From Lacunisphaera sp. (GTDB taxonomy: Bacteria; Verrucomicrobiota; Verrucomicrobiia; Opitutales; Opitutaceae), in assembly GCA_029945445.1 (NCBI GenBank), contig JAQSCO010000005.1, positions 186,001 to 250,000 of the forward strand: a DNA stretch of 64,000 nt, read 5' to 3'. Below the pieces are notes generated by a model. The model had not been told where the DNA came from. It did not search any database and saw nothing but the letters and a program-made list of their open reading frames with translations. This document shows, piece after piece, positions 1-8,658 of the stretch. The number at the start of each line of letters is the position of its first letter. The first letter of the stretch is position 1. The translations under genes and the position numbers were made by a program.

Positions 1-656
1 CCGATCAGCATCCACGCGGCCGTCGCGACGAAAATCGGGACGAAGTAGACACCCGTAAGAAACCGTTCGAGCAGCATCACGCCAAGGGCGACCCCGAAGG
101 CCAGCGACCAGCCCGTGCGACGGAAACCCTCGGACAGCAGAACCAGACATGAAGTCACTCCGAGCAAGCACATCGCGCCATGATCGAGGCGAAAATCCAC
201 CGCCGAGCCCGCCTCGTTGGACCACGGCCCGGCGAGGCAAAGCAACAGGCCGAAACCCATCCAGCCGAGGGCGCGGGAGCCGGTGACCCGCGGGATCGTG
301 AACAGGACGGCCGCCTGCCAGGCGAGGAAGACCAGCATGTTCAGGCTGAGGGCGGCGCTGCGCGAGGCCGCGCCCACCAGCTTGAAGATCACGATCGCGC
401 ACGTGTCATGCAGCGTGCCCTGCACGACCTCCTTGCCCAGCGCGAACTTCAGGCCGGCCAGCAGGCCGTGCTCCTGCATGTAGTCATAGGCGGTGTAGGC
501 GTCGGTGAGATATTGGATCTGGTCGTTCCACCGCGGATAGATCCAGGCATGATGCCGCGATGTCATCCGGTCGAACACGAGGAACTCCGCCAGCATCAGG
601 AGCACGGCCGCCACCCACAGCCAGCGGCTGAGCGAAATCTTGGGGACGGCGTTCAT
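1..656 (-). CDS. Membrane GT-C-like protein, partial (C-terminus beyond window)
   Basis: Reading the complement from an ATG at 656 gives an open frame of about 218 residues that runs off the left edge. It begins MNAVPKISLSRWLWVAAVLL, a first membrane helix, followed by an extracytoplasmic loop containing WNDQIQYLTDAYTAYDYM. Four or five further hydrophobic helices follow. An acidic, aromatic first loop after helix 1 is typical of polyprenyl-phosphate-dependent GT-C glycosyltransferases (PMT/ArnT-like), but no family can be fixed from the fragment. The start codon overlaps the stop of the upstream epimerase by one base, so the two are probably translated together. It is the last visible gene of the polysaccharide locus in the direction of transcription. 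Confidence 0.7.
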   Translation of the reverse strand, partial: MNAVPKISLSRWLWVAAVLLMLAEFLVFDRMTSRHHAWIYPRWNDQIQYLTDAYTAYDYMQEHGLLAGLKFALGKEVVQGTLHDTCAIVIFKLVGAASRSAALSLNMLVFLAWQAAVLFTIPRVTGSRALGWMGFGLLLCLAGPWSNEAGSAVDFRLDHGAMCLLGVTSCLVLLSEGFRRTGWSLAFGVALGVMLLERFLTGVYFVPIFVATAAWMLI

Positions 657-1654
657 CAGCGCGGAGCCGCCGGGGCGGGGTGGCGGGCTCCGTAGACCCA
701 GCGGTTGGCCTGGAGCCAGCGCAGGGTCCGCCCGATGCCCTGCTCGATGGTGAGCTGCGGCTTCCAGCCGGTGGCCGTGATTTTTCTCGTGTCGAGGAAG
801 ATGAAGGGATTGTCGCCGATCCAGCCGCGGTCGCCGCCGGTGTATTCCAGTTTCGGCTTCACCCCGAGCGCGGCACAGAGGTAGCCGATGCTCTGGTTGA
901 CCTGGACGAACTCCGCGGTGCCGAGGTTGTAGACCTGCGTGCGGTGCTTGGCGTCGCGCGCCGTGTGGGTGCGGGCGACGTGCAGCACGGCGTCGACGCA
1001 GTCCTGCACGTAGAGGTAGCTCTTGCGCTGCTGGCCGTCGCCGAGGACGCGGAGCCGGTCGGGATGCGCCACGAGCTGCTGGTAGAAATCGTAGACGTGG
1101 CCGTGCGTGTAGCGCTCGCCGAGGATGGAGACGAAGCGGAAGATATAGGCCTCGTCGAGCTGGCCGCCCTCGGCGTAGGCCGAGAGCAGGGTTTCGCCCG
1201 CGACCTTGCTGGCGGCGTAGAGGGAGGTCTGCACCGGGAAGGGCGCGTCCTCGGGCGTGGGGATCTGGACGGCCTCGCCGTAGACCGAGCCGGTCGAGGA
1301 AAACGCGATGCGCCGCACGCCGTTGGCGCGCATGGCCTCGAGGACGTGGAAGGTCGCGACGGTGTTTTGCTGGAGATCTTTCTCCGGGTGCGCCCAGCCG
1401 TCCTTGATGTCGGCGTTGGCGGCGAGGTGGAGGACGAAGTCGGCACCCTTCATCGCGGTGGTCAGCGCAGGGAGGTCGAGGTTGTCGCCGCGGACGAGCC
1501 GAAATTTTGGGTGCGCGCTAGCGCCGTCGAGGAAGCGCAGCTGGCCGGTGCTGAGGTTGTCCCAGCCGGTGACGGTGACGCCGTCGGCAAGCAGGCGGTC
1601 CACGAAGCTGGAGCCGATGAACCCGGCGGCGCCGGTGATGAAGACATGTTGCAT
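656..1654 (-). CDS. NAD-dependent epimerase/dehydratase (extended SDR)
   Basis: A 332-residue nucleotide-sugar SDR. The N-terminus begins MQHVFITGAAGFIGSSFVD, giving the Rossmann GxxGxxG motif. A conserved S-S-T-G segment and a YAASK motif supply the catalytic Ser, Tyr and Lys. The C-terminal half resembles UDP-glucose 4-epimerase relatives that act on UDP-sugars. An in-frame ATG lies 63 bases upstream, but the Rossmann strand normally starts at residue 2-3, so 1654 is preferred. It lies 20 bp after a methyltransferase gene and overlaps the next gene by one base. It probably supplies an activated sugar for the polysaccharide. Substrate (UDP-Glc/GlcNAc, or a 4-keto sugar) cannot be read from the sequence. 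Confidence 0.85.
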   Translation of the reverse strand: MQHVFITGAAGFIGSSFVDRLLADGVTVTGWDNLSTGQLRFLDGASAHPKFRLVRGDNLDLPALTTAMKGADFVLHLAANADIKDGWAHPEKDLQQNTVATFHVLEAMRANGVRRIAFSSTGSVYGEAVQIPTPEDAPFPVQTSLYAASKVAGETLLSAYAEGGQLDEAYIFRFVSILGERYTHGHVYDFYQQLVAHPDRLRVLGDGQQRKSYLYVQDCVDAVLHVARTHTARDAKHRTQVYNLGTAEFVQVNQSIGYLCAALGVKPKLEYTGGDRGWIGDNPFIFLDTRKITATGWKPQLTIEQGIGRTLRWLQANRWVYGARHPAPAAPR

Positions 1655-1674
1655 GGGTAAGGTCGCGGGGCGGG

Positions 1675-2397
1675 TCAGGCGCGGGGTTTCAGGACGTAGC
1701 CGATGCAGAGGTTGCAAAAGACGAAGGGCAAAAAGGGCAGGGGGAAGCAGGAGCGGTGCTCAATGGTGAACAAAGGTTCCAGCTCGGCGAGGATTTCCGG
1801 CACGAGGTTGATGTGCTCGCGGCCGTAGAACTCCACGTAGGGCGCGGTGAAATGGCGATACCAGAGGCGCTCGGCCGAGAGCTTGCGGGCGAGGCCGTAG
1901 GCGGGGCTGCCCTCGGTGGGAATGACCACGAGGAGCCGGCCGGCCGACTTGTTCACCAGGCGGTGCAGCTCGCGCAGGCAGGCCGGCAGGTCGGGCAGGT
2001 GCTCGAGCACGTGCACGGCGAGGATGCGGTCGAAGAAACCGTCGGGGAAATCCATCCGCTGCTGGCAGTCGCCGACGACGGTGCGGACGCGCGGGAAGCG
2101 TGCACGGATTTCCGCGGCCATGTTCTCGCGGTATTCGTTGCACCAGTAGTTCGCCTCCTGCTCGGCCGTGAGCTGTTCGTAGGCGAGATGCTCGCCAAGG
2201 CCGGCGCCGATCTCCAGCGAGGTGCGGAAACCCGGCGGGGAATGGCGCACGGGGAAGGTGTGGTTGAAGCGCTCGACGAGGCCGTAGCGGGAGCGGCCCG
2301 CGAGTTCCTCGTGCCAGAGGCGCATGAACTCGTTGTTGCGCTGCTGCTGCTCGGGGGTGAGCGGCGGGAGGACCTTGGGCCACGAAGCGGTCGGCAT
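1675..2397 (-). CDS. SAM-dependent class I methyltransferase
   Basis: 240 residues with a class I methyltransferase fold. Motif I is SLEIGAGLGEHLAYE at about residue 60, and a later DRILAVHVLEHLPDL segment is the post-motif II helix typical of Methyltransf_11/UbiE-like enzymes. The ~60 residues before motif I contain NHTFPVRHSPPGFRT and probably form a substrate cap. It sits between a membrane-anchored GT2 and an epimerase, so methylation of a sugar or a glycan end is likely. It is one of ten methyltransferase domains in this locus. Spacing to the upstream GT2 gene is 9 bp. Confidence 0.8.
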   Translation of the reverse strand: MPTASWPKVLPPLTPEQQQRNNEFMRLWHEELAGRSRYGLVERFNHTFPVRHSPPGFRTSLEIGAGLGEHLAYEQLTAEQEANYWCNEYRENMAAEIRARFPRVRTVVGDCQQRMDFPDGFFDRILAVHVLEHLPDLPACLRELHRLVNKSAGRLLVVIPTEGSPAYGLARKLSAERLWYRHFTAPYVEFYGREHINLVPEILAELEPLFTIEHRSCFPLPFLPFVFCNLCIGYVLKPRA

Positions 2398-2406
2398 GGC
2401 GGCGGG

Positions 2407-3345
2407 TCAGGAGCGCGGTTCAAAGCCCGCGGAGCGCTCGAGGATGTAGCGCGGCCGGCCGCGGACCTCCTCGTAGATGCGCCCGATGTATTCGCCGAGG
2501 ATGCCCACACTGATGAGCTGGATGCCGCCGAGGAAGGAGACGAGGATGACCAGGGTGGGATTGCCCCACAGGATCTGCCAGCCCATGAATTTGTAGAACA
2601 GGTAGATCATCGTCAGCAGGAAGGAGAACCCGGCGATGACAAAGCCCATCAGCGTGCTGAGCTGCAGGGCGTAGGTGCTGAAGCAGAAGATGCCGTTAAA
2701 GCCGATGCGCAGGGAGCCGAAGAAGCGGTTATAGTGGGTGTCGCCGCTGTGGCGCGCCGGCCGGTCGAAGGGCAGGAGGCACTGCTTGAAGCCGACCACG
2801 GCGACCATGCCGCGGAGGAAGCCGTGCGACTCGCGCAGCCGCAGGAGCTCCTGCACCACGCGCCGCGACATCAGGCGAAAGTCCCCGGTGTTGGGCGGAA
2901 TCGATACGTCCGCGATCCGGTTGATGACGCGGTAGCCGACGTGCGAGACGAGTTTCTTGAGCCAGGGTTCGCCCGTGCGCTGCCGGCGCTGCGGCAGCAC
3001 GACCTCGTGGCCTTCGCGCCATTTCGCGACCATCTCGCCGATGAGCTCGGGCGGATCCTGCAGGTCGACGTCCATCACGATGACGGCGTCGCCGCGCGAG
3101 TATTCGAGGCCGGCCAGGATGGCCATCGGCTGGCCGAAGCGCCGCGAGAATTTCAGGAGCTTGATGCGCTCGTCCGCCACGCGCTTTTCCAGGATGACCT
3201 CCTCGGTGCGGTCCGGCGAGGGGTCGAGCGAGAAAATGATCTCATAGTCGTCCGTGATCGGGGCGAGAATGGGCTGCAGCCGGCGGAGAAATTCCGCGAT
3301 ATTTTTTTCCTCCTTGAAAACGGGGACGACGATGGACAGCTGCAT
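2407..3345 (-). CDS. GT2 glycosyltransferase with two C-terminal TM helices (GtrB/ArnC-like)
   Basis: 312 residues. The N-terminal GT-A domain starts MQLSIVVPVFKEEKNIAEFL, with an MDVDLQDPPELI segment carrying the D-x-D type metal site. Two long hydrophobic helices lie at about residues 230-255 and 265-290, followed by a cytoplasmic EYIGRIYEEVRGRP tail. This architecture is that of undecaprenyl-phosphate glucosyl/arabinosyl transferases (GtrB, ArnC) and DPM1-like synthases, which load a sugar on the lipid carrier for GT-C enzymes. Several GT-C-like membrane proteins are encoded nearby and could be its partners. It is paralogous in design to the gene at 29869-30825. The 182 bp upstream (3346-3527) hold no gene and may contain a promoter for the last five genes. 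Confidence 0.85.
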   Translation of the reverse strand: MQLSIVVPVFKEEKNIAEFLRRLQPILAPITDDYEIIFSLDPSPDRTEEVILEKRVADERIKLLKFSRRFGQPMAILAGLEYSRGDAVIVMDVDLQDPPELIGEMVAKWREGHEVVLPQRRQRTGEPWLKKLVSHVGYRVINRIADVSIPPNTGDFRLMSRRVVQELLRLRESHGFLRGMVAVVGFKQCLLPFDRPARHSGDTHYNRFFGSLRIGFNGIFCFSTYALQLSTLMGFVIAGFSFLLTMIYLFYKFMGWQILWGNPTLVILVSFLGGIQLISVGILGEYIGRIYEEVRGRPRYILERSAGFEPRS

Positions 3346-3527
3346 AAAGCCCTATTCAGCGCGGCTCCGCGTAAAAAATCAACCTCTGGTGCGCTCCTGC
3401 AGTTGGCCGAGGTGGAGCGTGTCCTCTGGACGCGCTTTCCTTTGCGCTAGGCAAACAACCCTGTCCAGCTTGTCAGCCATAGCCTTGGCGACGGCTGGAG
3501 GCCGGGTTCCACCATTCAGGGCGGTCG

Positions 3528-4814
3528 TCAGCGCGGGCGGAGACCGAACCGCCAGGCAAATTCGAGGAAGGCGCTGCGGCGCAGGTAGCGGAGCAGGACG
3601 GGATTTTGCTCCAGCTCGCGGGCGGGGTAGGGCCGGCCCTGGGTGCGCTCGCGCAGCAGGGTGATCTCCTGCTGGCCCGTGCTGTGCATGACGGCGGAAG
3701 TTTTCTGCGCCGCGTGGGAGCGGAAGCACGCGAGGAACCGCGGCACGCGCACGATCCGCGCCCCGGCGGCCGTGAAGCGCAGCAGCAGGTCCCAGTCGAC
3801 GGCGAACTTGAACGAGCGGTCGAGGCCGCCGACCTGGTCCCAGATTCGCCGGCGCCAGAAAAGCGTCTCCTGCGGCACGAAATCATTCAGGCGCAAAACC
3901 TCGTCGTCGTGGGCGGGCAGGAACCAGCGGGCGATCTCGCGCGACTCCTCGTCGACCACAATGCGGTTGCCGTAGACCACGTCGACGTCGGGATGCCGCG
4001 CGAAATAATCCGCGACGAAGGCGAGGGTGCCGGGCAGGTAGAAATCGTCGGAGTTGAGCCACGCCATGAGGTCGTCGGGTCCGCCCGAGGTCTGCGCGAA
4101 GCCCGTGGCGATGGCGTCCGCCTGGCCGCCGTCCGGCCCGCTGGCCCAGGCAACCAGGCGGGAGGCTTGAGGCGGGAGGCGGGAGGAAGGGCCATATTCC
4201 TTCGCGGCCTGTTCGATCAGGTCGGCGCTGCCGTCGGTCGAGCCGCCGTCGCGAACCACATACTGGCAGCTCACGCCCGGCTGCTCGAGCACGCTGCGCA
4301 TCGTCTCCGGCAGAAACTGCGCCTGCTGGTAGGACGGCGTGACGATGGAGAACCGCGGGCGGGCGGCGGCCCGTCGTTCCGGCGGGAAACGTTCGGGCCG
4401 GATCGCGCGGGCGGGGTAGGCCATGTGCGCCGGCATCTGGAAGAACATCAGCTCCGTCCACTCGCCGCCGCCGAGCCACAGCGGGAGGAGCTGGCGCTTG
4501 ATGCGCACGGTGCGCTGCATGACCGTGGCCCAGGTGCCGTCGGCGAGCCGCGCCTCGATGGTGAGCTCGATGCGGCCAGCCGGCAGTGTGCCGCGGATTT
4601 CAAAGCCGGTGTTATTGTCCGGCGCGGCGGGCAGCGCGGCCTTCACATCGGGCCGGGGCAGGCCGACGACGCCGGTCAGGGTGCGGTCGGAGGTGCGCAG
4701 GCGGATGCCGGCGATCGGACCGCTCGCCGGGTCAAAGCCCCAGCCGCGGATGATGACGCAGCGCGAGGGCTGGTTCCAGTCACTGGGCTGATCGATGTGG
4801 GACTGCAGGGGCAC
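3528..4814 (-). CDS. GT2 glycosyltransferase with N-terminal beta-rich domain
   Basis: 428 residues. Residues ~15-125 look like a beta-sandwich (CVIIRGWGFDPASG, then GFEIRGTLPAGRIELTIEA). The GT2 core starts around residue 150 with FSIVTPSYQQAQFLPETM and [11 protein letters not shown], and a WLNSDDFYLPG segment supplies the D-D metal motif. A proline/serine insert (SSRLPPQASRL) interrupts the usual helix before GPDGGQADAI. It is encoded by three copies of GGCGGGAGG at 4157-4186. No membrane helix is visible, so the enzyme is cytoplasmic or peripheral. It presumably adds one sugar of the repeat or core; donor unknown. A 24-bp gap separates it from the upstream fusion gene. Confidence 0.85.
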   Translation of the reverse strand: MPLQSHIDQPSDWNQPSRCVIIRGWGFDPASGPIAGIRLRTSDRTLTGVVGLPRPDVKAALPAAPDNNTGFEIRGTLPAGRIELTIEARLADGTWATVMQRTVRIKRQLLPLWLGGGEWTELMFFQMPAHMAYPARAIRPERFPPERRAAARPRFSIVTPSYQQAQFLPETMRSVLEQPGVSCQYVVRDGGSTDGSADLIEQAAKEYGPSSRLPPQASRLVAWASGPDGGQADAIATGFAQTSGGPDDLMAWLNSDDFYLPGTLAFVADYFARHPDVDVVYGNRIVVDEESREIARWFLPAHDDEVLRLNDFVPQETLFWRRRIWDQVGGLDRSFKFAVDWDLLLRFTAAGARIVRVPRFLACFRSHAAQKTSAVMHSTGQQEITLLRERTQGRPYPARELEQNPVLLRYLRRSAFLEFAWRFGLRPR

Positions 4815-4838
4815 GGCGAAGGACAGGGTGCCGCGCGG

Positions 4839-6257
4839 TCAGACGAACTTCAGTTTCCGCGCGGCGAACAGCACCATGCGCAGCAGCAGCCAGCCGTGGC
4901 TCCAGCGCTGGATGTTGGTGGAGCCGTAGGTGCGCTCCTTGTAGCGGATGGGCACGTCGGCGATCTTGAGGTTCAGCTTGGCGGCGCCGAAGAGCAGGTC
5001 GAAGTCGCCGAATGGGTCGAAGTCGCCGAAGTAGGCGCGGTTGGCAGCGATCTGCTCGTAGTGCGCGCGGCTGAGGACCTTGGTGCCGCAGAGCGTGTCC
5101 TTCACAGGCTGGCCGAGCAGCCAGGTGAAGATGATGCCGAAGGCCTTGTTCGCGCAGAGATTCAGGAATTGCATCGCCTCCTCGTCCATCGGGTAGACCA
5201 GCCGGCAGCCGTTGGCGAACTCGGCGTGGCCGCCGGCGAGGACGTCGTAGAATTTCGGCAGTTCCTCGGGGGGCATCGTGAGGTCGGCGTCGAGGATCAT
5301 GAGGATGTCCCCGGTGGCGGCGGCGAAGCCCAGGCGCACGGCGTCGCCCTTGCCCTTGCCGGTCTGCTGCATGACCTTGATCTTCCGCGCCGGGTAGGCG
5401 GCGGCGACGCGCTGGATCTCGGCCCAGGTATTGTCCTTCGAGTGGCCCTCGACGAAGATGAGCTCGGTGCCCGCGCCCATATCGGGCGTGCGAAGCACGG
5501 CGGCCTCGATGTTGCCCGCCTCGTTCCGGGCCGGGATGATGACGGAGACGGTGCGCGCGGACACTGGCCGCGCGCGCACGGGACGGGCGGCGCAGAAGAC
5601 GGTCAGGCAAAACCAGCCGGACACGGGGGCCACAAACCGGTTGAGCAGGACCTCGAGGCCCAGGCAGCGGACGGGCAGCAGGAGGCGCAGCTGGCTCCAC
5701 ACCGGCTGCCAGTCGGCGAGGGCGAGGAAATTGCGGACGTCGGCGGTGCTGATCCAGCTGCTTTGCGGCTGGGGGGAGCGGAGACCGAGCCAGCCGGCCA
5801 CCGCGAGCACGGGGCGCCAGAGCGAGGAATAATAATTAAAGACGAGCCGGGTGTTGGCGTGGGCCGCCACGTGCAGGCGCTCGAGCAGCTGCTGGACGTC
5901 GGCGGCGAGGTTCAGCGTGTCGGAGATGATGATGTAGTCGAACGGGCCCGCGAGCGCGAGCGCCTCGCCGGCCTGCACATGGAATTCCGCCTCCGGCAGG
6001 CGGGCCTGGGCGGCGGCGATCTGGCGGGGGGAGAGGTCGACGCCCGCCTTGCGCGCGGCGCGCAACCCCGCAAGGAGTTCACCAGAGCCGCAGCCGATCT
6101 CGAGCACGGAAGCCTCGGCGGGAATGTGCAGGTTGTAGTAACCCGCGAGGAGGCGGCGGTAGCTGCGCGCGGCCCAGTTCAGCTCCACGGGCGCGGCCTC
6201 ATAAAAGTCGCGCATCTTCTCCAAGTGCTGCCGGGTGATGTCGGACAGGTCGGTCAT
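4839..6257 (-). CDS. Methyltransferase-GT2 fusion
   Basis: 472 residues counted from ATG 6257; the reading frame is open further upstream but has no recognisable protein there. Residues 1-200 are a class I SAM methyltransferase (SVLEIGCGSGELLAGLRAA at ~46-65, FDYIIISDTLNL motif II/III). After a short hydrophobic linker (ALADWQPVWSQLRLLLPVRC), a GT2 domain runs from ~235 (VSVIIPARNEAGNIEAAV; MILDADLTMPPEEL with DxD) to ~440. The last residues RMVLFAARKLKF may touch the membrane. The GT part resembles dolichol-phosphate-mannose-like synthases. One polypeptide joining methylation and transfer suggests a methylated sugar handled in one step. Confidence 0.8.
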   Translation of the reverse strand: MTDLSDITRQHLEKMRDFYEAAPVELNWAARSYRRLLAGYYNLHIPAEASVLEIGCGSGELLAGLRAARKAGVDLSPRQIAAAQARLPEAEFHVQAGEALALAGPFDYIIISDTLNLAADVQQLLERLHVAAHANTRLVFNYYSSLWRPVLAVAGWLGLRSPQPQSSWISTADVRNFLALADWQPVWSQLRLLLPVRCLGLEVLLNRFVAPVSGWFCLTVFCAARPVRARPVSARTVSVIIPARNEAGNIEAAVLRTPDMGAGTELIFVEGHSKDNTWAEIQRVAAAYPARKIKVMQQTGKGKGDAVRLGFAAATGDILMILDADLTMPPEELPKFYDVLAGGHAEFANGCRLVYPMDEEAMQFLNLCANKAFGIIFTWLLGQPVKDTLCGTKVLSRAHYEQIAANRAYFGDFDPFGDFDLLFGAAKLNLKIADVPIRYKERTYGSTNIQRWSHGWLLLRMVLFAARKLKFV

Positions 6258-6367
6258 GCGGCATGGTCCCGCGGGCGGTCCGGAAAAGAAGGGCTCATTT
6301 TCGGCGCCACTCAATGTGTCCGGCCGCGGGATGTGAAGCCTATACTCGACCGGGCCGGGCCGGTCGC

Positions 6368-7945
6368 TCAGGGCCGTTGGAAAATCAAGGCACGCCAGGT
6401 GGGCACCACGGTCTTTCCGTCGGGAGCCAGCAGGATTCTTTCCTGCATGGCCCCGAAGCCCAGGGCCTGCAGTCGTTCCGCCAATTCGCCGCGCTGGGTC
6501 TGGGTCCCGTCCGGTTCGATGTAGACGAGGCGGTCGGCTGAGTGCAGGTCGCTGGTTTCCAGGTCGGGCAGCAGCAGGACCGCGTTGGGCATCGGCCGGG
6601 TGGCGGTCAGGGTTGATTGCGTGATGTAGTCGGACATGACCACCACATCCCGCGGCCCAAGGAAGCGAGCCAGCTCCGCGCCGACATTGCGCCAGTTGGA
6701 GACCGTGTTCAATCCGGTGTCCAGGAAGGGATCCTGGCGGAAACTGCGGATCTGGTAAACCGCCGAGATGGCCAGCACGGCCGCCAGAGCCCCGGTTGCC
6801 AGTGTGAGGCGGCGCGCCCAGCCTGCCGCCGCGCCGCGGAGTTCCCAGAGATACCGGAAGGCCAGCGCGATCAGCCAGGTGAGAAAAAAATAGTGGATGA
6901 CGAAGTAGCGTGGCCAGACCGCCAGGTTTTCGACCTGGAGGGTGTAGCCGATTTGAAATGCCAGCGACACCGTCACGCACAGGATCATGAGCAGACCCTG
7001 GCGCCGGGACTCCGCCGCGGCCACCGGGGCCGGCGATGACGTCCTATCCCAGAGGAACAGGAACGCGCCGCCGGCAATCACGGCCGGCCAGAAGTAGAAC
7101 AAAAAATCGGTGAAACGCGACTGACCGGCGAGGTGGCCGGACAGCACGAGATGAAAGCCGTCCGAGAGATGGGACTCCAAGGAGTCCGAATCGCTGGCCC
7201 AGAGGCCCACGTCGATCTTTTGCCGATGCGAGGCCAGGTAAGGCAGGGTCGCGGCCAGCACGATCGCGTAGCTGAACGCGAGGTGCGCATAAAAGCGCGG
7301 CCGCTGGCCGGTTCGCCGCAGAAGCAGATACAGGAATTGCCCGATGGCCGGGAAGACCACCCAGCTCTGCACATAGAAGCCCAGGGCGAGCAACCCGCCA
7401 TAGCCGGCGAACCACGGCATTTCGTCCCGCGGGCGAGCGAGCGGGCGCTGTTCCAGCTCCAGCACGACCCAGGTGGACCAGATGTAGAACGCAACTCCCG
7501 CGATGTATTCGCGAATTTGCAGGACATGCATGAAAAGGTAGGCGTTGAACGAGAACACGCCGAGCAGGAACAGCCGGGGAGCCAGCCGCCATTCCCGGGA
7601 CAAGACGAGCAGACCGAGCAGGCAGAGACCGAGGAACGCCAGGTTGACCGAGCGGAAAAAAATCAAGCTGTGGCCCCCGGTGATTCGCATCACCGAGTTC
7701 TGGATCAGGAAATAAAGGGGCTGGTAGGCATGGGGCCGGCAGGCCTCAAGCACCCGGGCCCAGCTGGTGTCAGAGGAACCTTCGGCCGGGGCGAACGAAT
7801 GGCCGCCATTGATAATCCACAGACGGAAGCCCTCGTCGGTGCTGATGCCTTTCAGGTCCATCAGCAGGGCATATGTCGTGACGATCAGGACACAGGCGAG
7901 GAGCAACACCAGCCGGGCCCGGAAGCTTGTGGGCTTGGCGGTCAT
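6368..7945 (-). CDS. Polytopic membrane glycosyltransferase, GT39/ArnT-like
   Basis: 525 residues from ATG 7945. Helix 1 (LVLLLACVLIVTTYALL) is followed by a loop KGISTDEGFRLWIINGG, whose D-E pair matches the catalytic acidic residues after helix 1 in GT-C enzymes. About ten to eleven more hydrophobic helices follow, then a ~100-residue soluble C-terminal part (ARFLGPRDVVVMSDYITQ onward). Such proteins transfer sugars from polyprenyl phosphate on the outer face of the inner membrane. Acceptor is unknown. It is separated by 110 bp from the downstream fusion gene and by 93 bp from the upstream methyltransferase gene. Confidence 0.7.
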   Translation of the reverse strand: MTAKPTSFRARLVLLLACVLIVTTYALLMDLKGISTDEGFRLWIINGGHSFAPAEGSSDTSWARVLEACRPHAYQPLYFLIQNSVMRITGGHSLIFFRSVNLAFLGLCLLGLLVLSREWRLAPRLFLLGVFSFNAYLFMHVLQIREYIAGVAFYIWSTWVVLELEQRPLARPRDEMPWFAGYGGLLALGFYVQSWVVFPAIGQFLYLLLRRTGQRPRFYAHLAFSYAIVLAATLPYLASHRQKIDVGLWASDSDSLESHLSDGFHLVLSGHLAGQSRFTDFLFYFWPAVIAGGAFLFLWDRTSSPAPVAAAESRRQGLLMILCVTVSLAFQIGYTLQVENLAVWPRYFVIHYFFLTWLIALAFRYLWELRGAAAGWARRLTLATGALAAVLAISAVYQIRSFRQDPFLDTGLNTVSNWRNVGAELARFLGPRDVVVMSDYITQSTLTATRPMPNAVLLLPDLETSDLHSADRLVYIEPDGTQTQRGELAERLQALGFGAMQERILLAPDGKTVVPTWRALIFQRP

Positions 7946-8038
7946 GCGGGGGGGTGGATGCCGCCGCAGGCGGCCCGGATGACCAAGTGGCAATGGAGGG
8001 TAAAAAAATCCATGGCGCCTGACGGGGAATTCTGGTGG

Positions 8039-8641
8039 TCAGCCGGGCGAGGCGGGGCTGGCGGCCGTTGATTTGGTCAGGGCCGCGAAGCAATTGAAGC
8101 CGAACAGGAATTTATCGTAGACGGTGAACTCCAAGCCATGCCGGTCGGCCAGCGCCCGCAGGTCGGCCTCGCTATAGTAATGTTTATGATCGGCGATCTC
8201 CGGCGCAGAGATGATCTTCAGGTTGAAGGCGAGAAATTCCAAGACCGGCTTGGCGGCTGGCGTGGGAGTTGTGATCAAAATCCGACCTCCTTTGGTCAGA
8301 ATTCGGCTGAACTCACGGAAGAGAGTGTCGACCAGGTCCAGTGGAATGTGCTCTAGCACGGCAAGGATGGTCACATGATCGAAGCAGGCGTCGGGAAACT
8401 CGAACCGGTCCTTGAAATGAAACTGCCGGATCTCGAGATTAGGCGCCAGCCGGCCGGGGGTGGCATCGTAGTCGAGGCCGATGCCCGATTTGATGTCCGG
8501 CTGGAGGGCGCGCAGGATCATGGCCTGGTGGCCGCAGCCGAAATCCAGCACGGTGGCGGCGGGCCGGATATGCCGCCGGACGATGCGCGAGCGCCAGCGG
8601 CAGATGAACAGGTCGAGCGCGTTGAAATCCTTGGTGCCCAT
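8039..8641 (-). CDS. SAM-dependent methyltransferase (Methyltransf_11-like)
   Basis: 200 residues. Motif I is ATVLDFGCGHQAMILRAL near residue 30, an acidic motif II (GIGLDYDATPG) follows, and FDHVTILAVLEHIPLDL is the post-II helix. It has little beyond the catalytic fold, so it is a compact enzyme with no extra acceptor domain visible. It lies 17 bp downstream of a GT2 gene, with which it probably forms a transfer/methylation pair. Target is unknown. Confidence 0.8.
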   Translation of the reverse strand: MGTKDFNALDLFICRWRSRIVRRHIRPAATVLDFGCGHQAMILRALQPDIKSGIGLDYDATPGRLAPNLEIRQFHFKDRFEFPDACFDHVTILAVLEHIPLDLVDTLFREFSRILTKGGRILITTPTPAAKPVLEFLAFNLKIISAPEIADHKHYYSEADLRALADRHGLEFTVYDKFLFGFNCFAALTKSTAASPASPG

Positions 8642-8658
8642 GCGTGCGGCCCCCTCCG

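Noticed and set aside
3606-6524. 972-codon plus-strand open frame across the glycosyltransferase genes
   Set aside because: It is antisense to two well-supported minus-strand genes; composition is rich in Gly, Arg and Ala with no domain. High GC leaves long antisense frames open.
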